DNA of 64,000 nucleotides from Bacteroidales bacterium (lineage in GTDB: Bacteria > Bacteroidota > Bacteroidia > Bacteroidales > JACABE01): positions 1 to 64,000 of the forward strand of contig JAHEYQ010000001.1 of the NCBI GenBank assembly GCA_023251515.1. Direction: 5' to 3'. The position numbers and the translations under genes are program-made. The notes beneath the pieces were generated by a model that was not told where the DNA came from, ran no database searches, and saw only the letters and a list, made by a program, of their open reading frames with translations. This document shows, piece by piece, positions 61,886-64,000 of the stretch (positions are counted from its first letter, which is position 1; every line of letters begins with the position of its first letter).

Positions 61886-62714
61886 CTGCAGTATATATTA
61901 AATTGCTTAAATTCTGCATAAACTCATAATTGCCAGCAATAGCTGTATAATTCTGCCCTGTAACAACATCATAAGAAGATGCATTGTGTCCTTTTGCTTC
62001 AACTAAAATAAACCATGCATCCACAACGCCTGAAGCTAACTGTATGGCATCAATACATTTTGTTTTATTAAATGTACCACCGTATTTAATTTCTTTTAAA
62101 TAAGCAATTATAGCATTCACAACCGGATAAGAACTATCAGAAATCAACTGTCCGGTTGAAGTCATCAATTGAGGATTATAAGTTATATTCAAATCAAATT
62201 GAATCTGATCAGGTTCATAACTTATCACCTGAACATTCATTCCAGGAATCTTAATTTGTTTGATATAAGTATTAAAAGCCGTCATTTCTGGACCATCCCC
62301 AATCCCCACATAAGTATCATCTAATTTAACGCCTCCATTTTTGGCCACTTTTATTAAGATACTGCCATCTTGCTGTTCATTTACAGCTACAAGTTTTATA
62401 ATTCGCTTACTTAAATCAACAACAGCATAACTAAACTTATCGTTATTCCAAGTTAAATCATCGCCATATTGCCACAACAGGCATTGTTCATAAAACCAAG
62501 CTTTATTCCAGTTCCGGGAGTTTGCAATCTTATTATCAACTTCTGTTTTATGTGAATCAAATATTTTTTCTAATGTCCAGATTGCAACTGAAACAATATA
62601 AGCCCACAAATTAAATAAAAATGTTGCTGAAGTAGAATTATAATTTGCCAAAGCAGCCTCGTTATTTTTAGCCGTTATAATTATGTTTTTTATTTCTGAA
62701 ATTGTTCTTGCCAT
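61878..62714 (-). CDS. Phage baseplate J-like protein
   Basis: 278 residues resembling gpJ/gp47 wedge proteins: an N-terminal helical part (about 1-90), then beta-rich VKLDDTYVGIGDGPEMTAFNTYIKQIKIPGMNVQVI and IQFDLNITYNPQLM, then a C-terminal part with AIIAYLKEIKYGGTFNKTKCIDAIQLASGV. It fits the family's fold and its place between LysM/X and I. The baseplate wedge role is well supported by synteny. Confidence 0.75.
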   Translation of the reverse strand: MARTISEIKNIIITAKNNEAALANYNSTSATFLFNLWAYIVSVAIWTLEKIFDSHKTEVDNKIANSRNWNKAWFYEQCLLWQYGDDLTWNNDKFSYAVVDLSKRIIKLVAVNEQQDGSILIKVAKNGGVKLDDTYVGIGDGPEMTAFNTYIKQIKIPGMNVQVISYEPDQIQFDLNITYNPQLMTSTGQLISDSSYPVVNAIIAYLKEIKYGGTFNKTKCIDAIQLASGVVDAWFILVEAKGHNASSYDVVTGQNYTAIAGNYEFMQNLSNLIYTADV

Positions 62715-62757
62715 ATTATTATTTTTTATTCATTTTTGTAGCTTAGCGAAGCCGAAG

Positions 62758-63033
62758 CTATGAAATTATAAAGTCAACACCAATTGCCATATAACCTACA
62801 CCAGTTCTTACTTCATTAGCCGGGTATATCGCATTATTTTTGTAATAATTAACCACATTTTTATCAATTATCATATTTTCATCAATTATCAACTCAGTTC
62901 CCGGAATTAAAGAATCAGTAATATTAGTTATGCCATTATCATCAGCCAACTGAAATACAGCTTCAATGCTGCCGTATTCCTGAAGTGCAATATCAAATAA
63001 ACTTTGTCCGTTTAAAACTATAATATTACTCAT
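62758..63033 (-). CDS. LysM-like phage tail protein X homologue
   Basis: 91 residues from MSNIIVLNGQSLFDIALQ (an earlier Met overlaps the previous gene further). The LysM pattern is clear: VLNGQSLFDIALQEYGSIEAVFQLADDNGI ... LIPGTELII. Tail protein X of P2-like phages and LysM baseplate hub proteins share this. It overlaps the preceding gene by 8 nt. It may bind peptidoglycan or connect the tube to the baseplate. Confidence 0.75.
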   Translation of the reverse strand: MSNIIVLNGQSLFDIALQEYGSIEAVFQLADDNGITNITDSLIPGTELIIDENMIIDKNVVNYYKNNAIYPANEVRTGVGYMAIGVDFIIS

Positions 63034-63313
63034 AACTTGCATCTATTAATAGTTCGCTGTTAGCTGAATTTATTGATTTTATTTTCATTCCATCTTTTTC
63101 AAACTGACTGCTTATTTCATTCATCATATCGTTTGTAGTATCATCATTCAGATAATTCTCTATTCCTACACCTACAAGCGGATTTTCTTTCCATTCGCCT
63201 TTTTGCGAGGCCAACAAAAGCTGCTGATGTTGTATAGTGCTTTCGCCAATTACAAAATCGCCATCTTTTATAGCTAAATCCCCTGTTTCGTCTAAAAGTA
63301 TATCCTGTGGCAT
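63026..63313 (-). CDS. Phage gp46/gp25-like baseplate wedge protein
   Basis: 95 residues. Starts with DILLDETGDLAIKDGDFVIGESTIQHQQLLLASQKGEWKENPLVGVG, the pattern of Mu gp46/DUF2634-type baseplate proteins (linear Asp-rich start, then a helix and a PLxGxG turn). Located directly between V and LysM/X, one base overlapping V. This placement matches gp46 in Mu. Good confidence in the structural role. Confidence 0.75.
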   Translation of the reverse strand: MPQDILLDETGDLAIKDGDFVIGESTIQHQQLLLASQKGEWKENPLVGVGIENYLNDDTTNDMMNEISSQFEKDGMKIKSINSANSELLIDASYE

Positions 63314-63855
63314 TAGTGTTTTATTTTAGTGTTTTCTATTTCCGTGAAATCTTCAGTATCTGTAATATTAGCCAATAATGGTATTAATGTAGATTTAAAT
63401 GTACCACCAGCACTGTCAGGAGATGCGTTTCTTAATGCATCAATAATTCCATCAATCCTGGCACTCATTTTTTCAAGTTCTACTTTCAAAATATCTGCTT
63501 TGGCCGTGGTATTTAAACCATTATTAAATATAATTTCAGAACCATTTAAAACCACATCAGTATCATCAATTTTAATATGAATACTTTCAATTTCTGACAC
63601 TTTTAATACATAAATGCTATTTGAATTTGAAAGCCTGCCACAAAGCACCATGCTGCCTATTTTCGGGTAAATTACAATCCTGTTTCCGGTAGCTTCAATT
63701 AAAGAGCGAAGTTTTACATCGGTATATTCGCCTTCAGCTTCTATATCGCAGCTATCTTCAGTTTTATCCACAGCAGTAACCACAGCCGGGAACAATACAT
63801 CCGTTGCTCCGAAACCTCTCAATAACTTTCTTAATTCTTCAGCTTCTTTGCTCAT
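63313..63855 (-). CDS. Phage baseplate assembly protein V-like (gp45, spike)
   Basis: 180 residues. N-terminal helix, an OB-like domain (VLFPAVVTAVDKTEDSCDIEAEG, IVIYPKIGSMVLCGRL), then a short beta-helical stretch (ESIHIKIDDTDVVLNGSEIIFNNG), as in V/gp45 proteins that form the membrane-piercing tip. Overlaps the D-like gene at an ATGA junction. The C-terminus is Thr/Ser/Gly-rich and helical instead of the usual metal-binding tip, so the piercing apex may be atypical. Confidence 0.75.
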   Translation of the reverse strand: MSKEAEELRKLLRGFGATDVLFPAVVTAVDKTEDSCDIEAEGEYTDVKLRSLIEATGNRIVIYPKIGSMVLCGRLSNSNSIYVLKVSEIESIHIKIDDTDVVLNGSEIIFNNGLNTTAKADILKVELEKMSARIDGIIDALRNASPDSAGGTFKSTLIPLLANITDTEDFTEIENTKIKH

Positions 63856-64000
63856 AGCTTAATTCCTATTGTTACTTTACGTCTGCCACCATTCATACCA
63901 AAATTAACTTCGGTACTTTCAATAAAATACCTGCCACCTCTAACCGGGAACAATGGATCAGTTAACTCAGCTGCATAACCTGGTTCTGAATATGGTTTCA
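63852..64000 (-). CDS. Phage late control D-like hub protein (3' end only)
   Basis: Partial: the last 49 codons, open to the window edge. The visible end reads PLFPVRGGRYFIESTEVNFG and GRRKVTIGIKL. A GGxY start, a middle strand and a final GGRR-xVxIG are typical ends of gpD/gp44 tail hub proteins. The stop overlaps the V start (ATGA). It precedes V as D/gp44 does in Mu. Confidence 0.65.
   Translation of the reverse strand, partial: KPYSEPGYAAELTDPLFPVRGGRYFIESTEVNFGMNGGRRKVTIGIKL

Larger units (their letters stand above)
55988..64000 (-). mobile_element. Contractile-tail, probably Mu-like prophage (one end, continues past the window)
   Basis: From the broken MutS-family gene to the window end all genes are phage genes on one strand: tail D, V, gp46-like, LysM/X, J, I, fibres, holin candidate and Dam. 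The D-V-gp46-J-I-fibre order is that of Mu (gp44-gp49). The end carries direct repeats like transposase sites, and a DNA-modification gene lies next to it, as mom does in Mu. Transposase, portal and head genes would lie outside, so Mu-like is an inference; a contractile-tail prophage is firm. Confidence 0.8.

Overview
The window comes from a low-GC, anaerobic member of the Bacteroidetes. The sequence shows this through a short (288-residue) Bacteroidetes-type primary sigma factor, TonB/carboxypeptidase-like outer-membrane receptors, proteins ending in type IX secretion sorting domains, and many promoters of the Bacteroidetes form (TTTG, 19-21 bp, TAnnTTTG) instead of -35/-10 boxes. Rubrerythrin, a flavoprotein-rubredoxin fusion and FeoAB point to an anaerobic life with brief O2/NO exposure. 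No tRNA or rRNA gene is visible. Most genes lie on the minus strand.

Layout. 0-6 kb: rpoD, an HtrA protease and a TonB-type receptor. 5.8-11.6 kb: a ferrous iron operon (FMN-binding protein, fused FeoA-FeoB, a small Cys-rich FeoB partner) beside two porins. 11.7-14.4 kb: an O2/NO stress cluster with a YtfE-like di-iron protein, a translationally coupled LuxR regulator with a degenerate receiver, rubrerythrin, and a flavin-reductase/rubredoxin fusion. 14.6-18.4 kb: a T9SS-secreted CotH protein, a lipoprotein and a helical protein. 18.7-24.2 kb: an accessory island with a single-chain restriction-modification enzyme and four unknown co-oriented genes; a tandem array of 41-bp units lies just upstream of its promoter. 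24.8-34.1 kb: DUF1015, an S23-type four-helix protein, a secreted P1-nuclease-like enzyme, priA, a HepT/MntA module and tex. 34.1-40.5 kb: small secreted proteins, REP-like palindromes, a second 41-bp array, and a MazF/PemK-type module.

40.6-46.4 kb: xdhC-xdhA-xdhB-ygeY, a purine hydroxylase operon whose molybdenum subunit keeps both purine-orienting residues. 46.5-55.7 kb: housekeeping and scavenging genes (arsC with a Cys/His-rich extension, cvfB, a transporter, a class IV aminotransferase, rnhB, purQ, an EEP nuclease, a DUF192 protein, an FtsB/DivIC-like protein, a methyltransferase and a GH29 fucosidase).

At about 55.99 kb a MutS-family ATPase gene is cut, leaving only its C-terminus. 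From there to the window end runs one end of a contractile-tail, probably Mu-like, prophage: late control D, baseplate V, gp46/gp25-like, LysM/X, J, I, fibre genes, a possible holin, and a Dam-type methylase near the phage end. Between holin and dam lies a compact region able to encode a ~130-nt pseudoknotted RNA on the opposite strand, with its own promoter-like box and terminator. This RNA, the hemerythrin/pseudo-receiver pair, the paired 41-bp arrays and the restriction island are the best candidates for undescribed biology.
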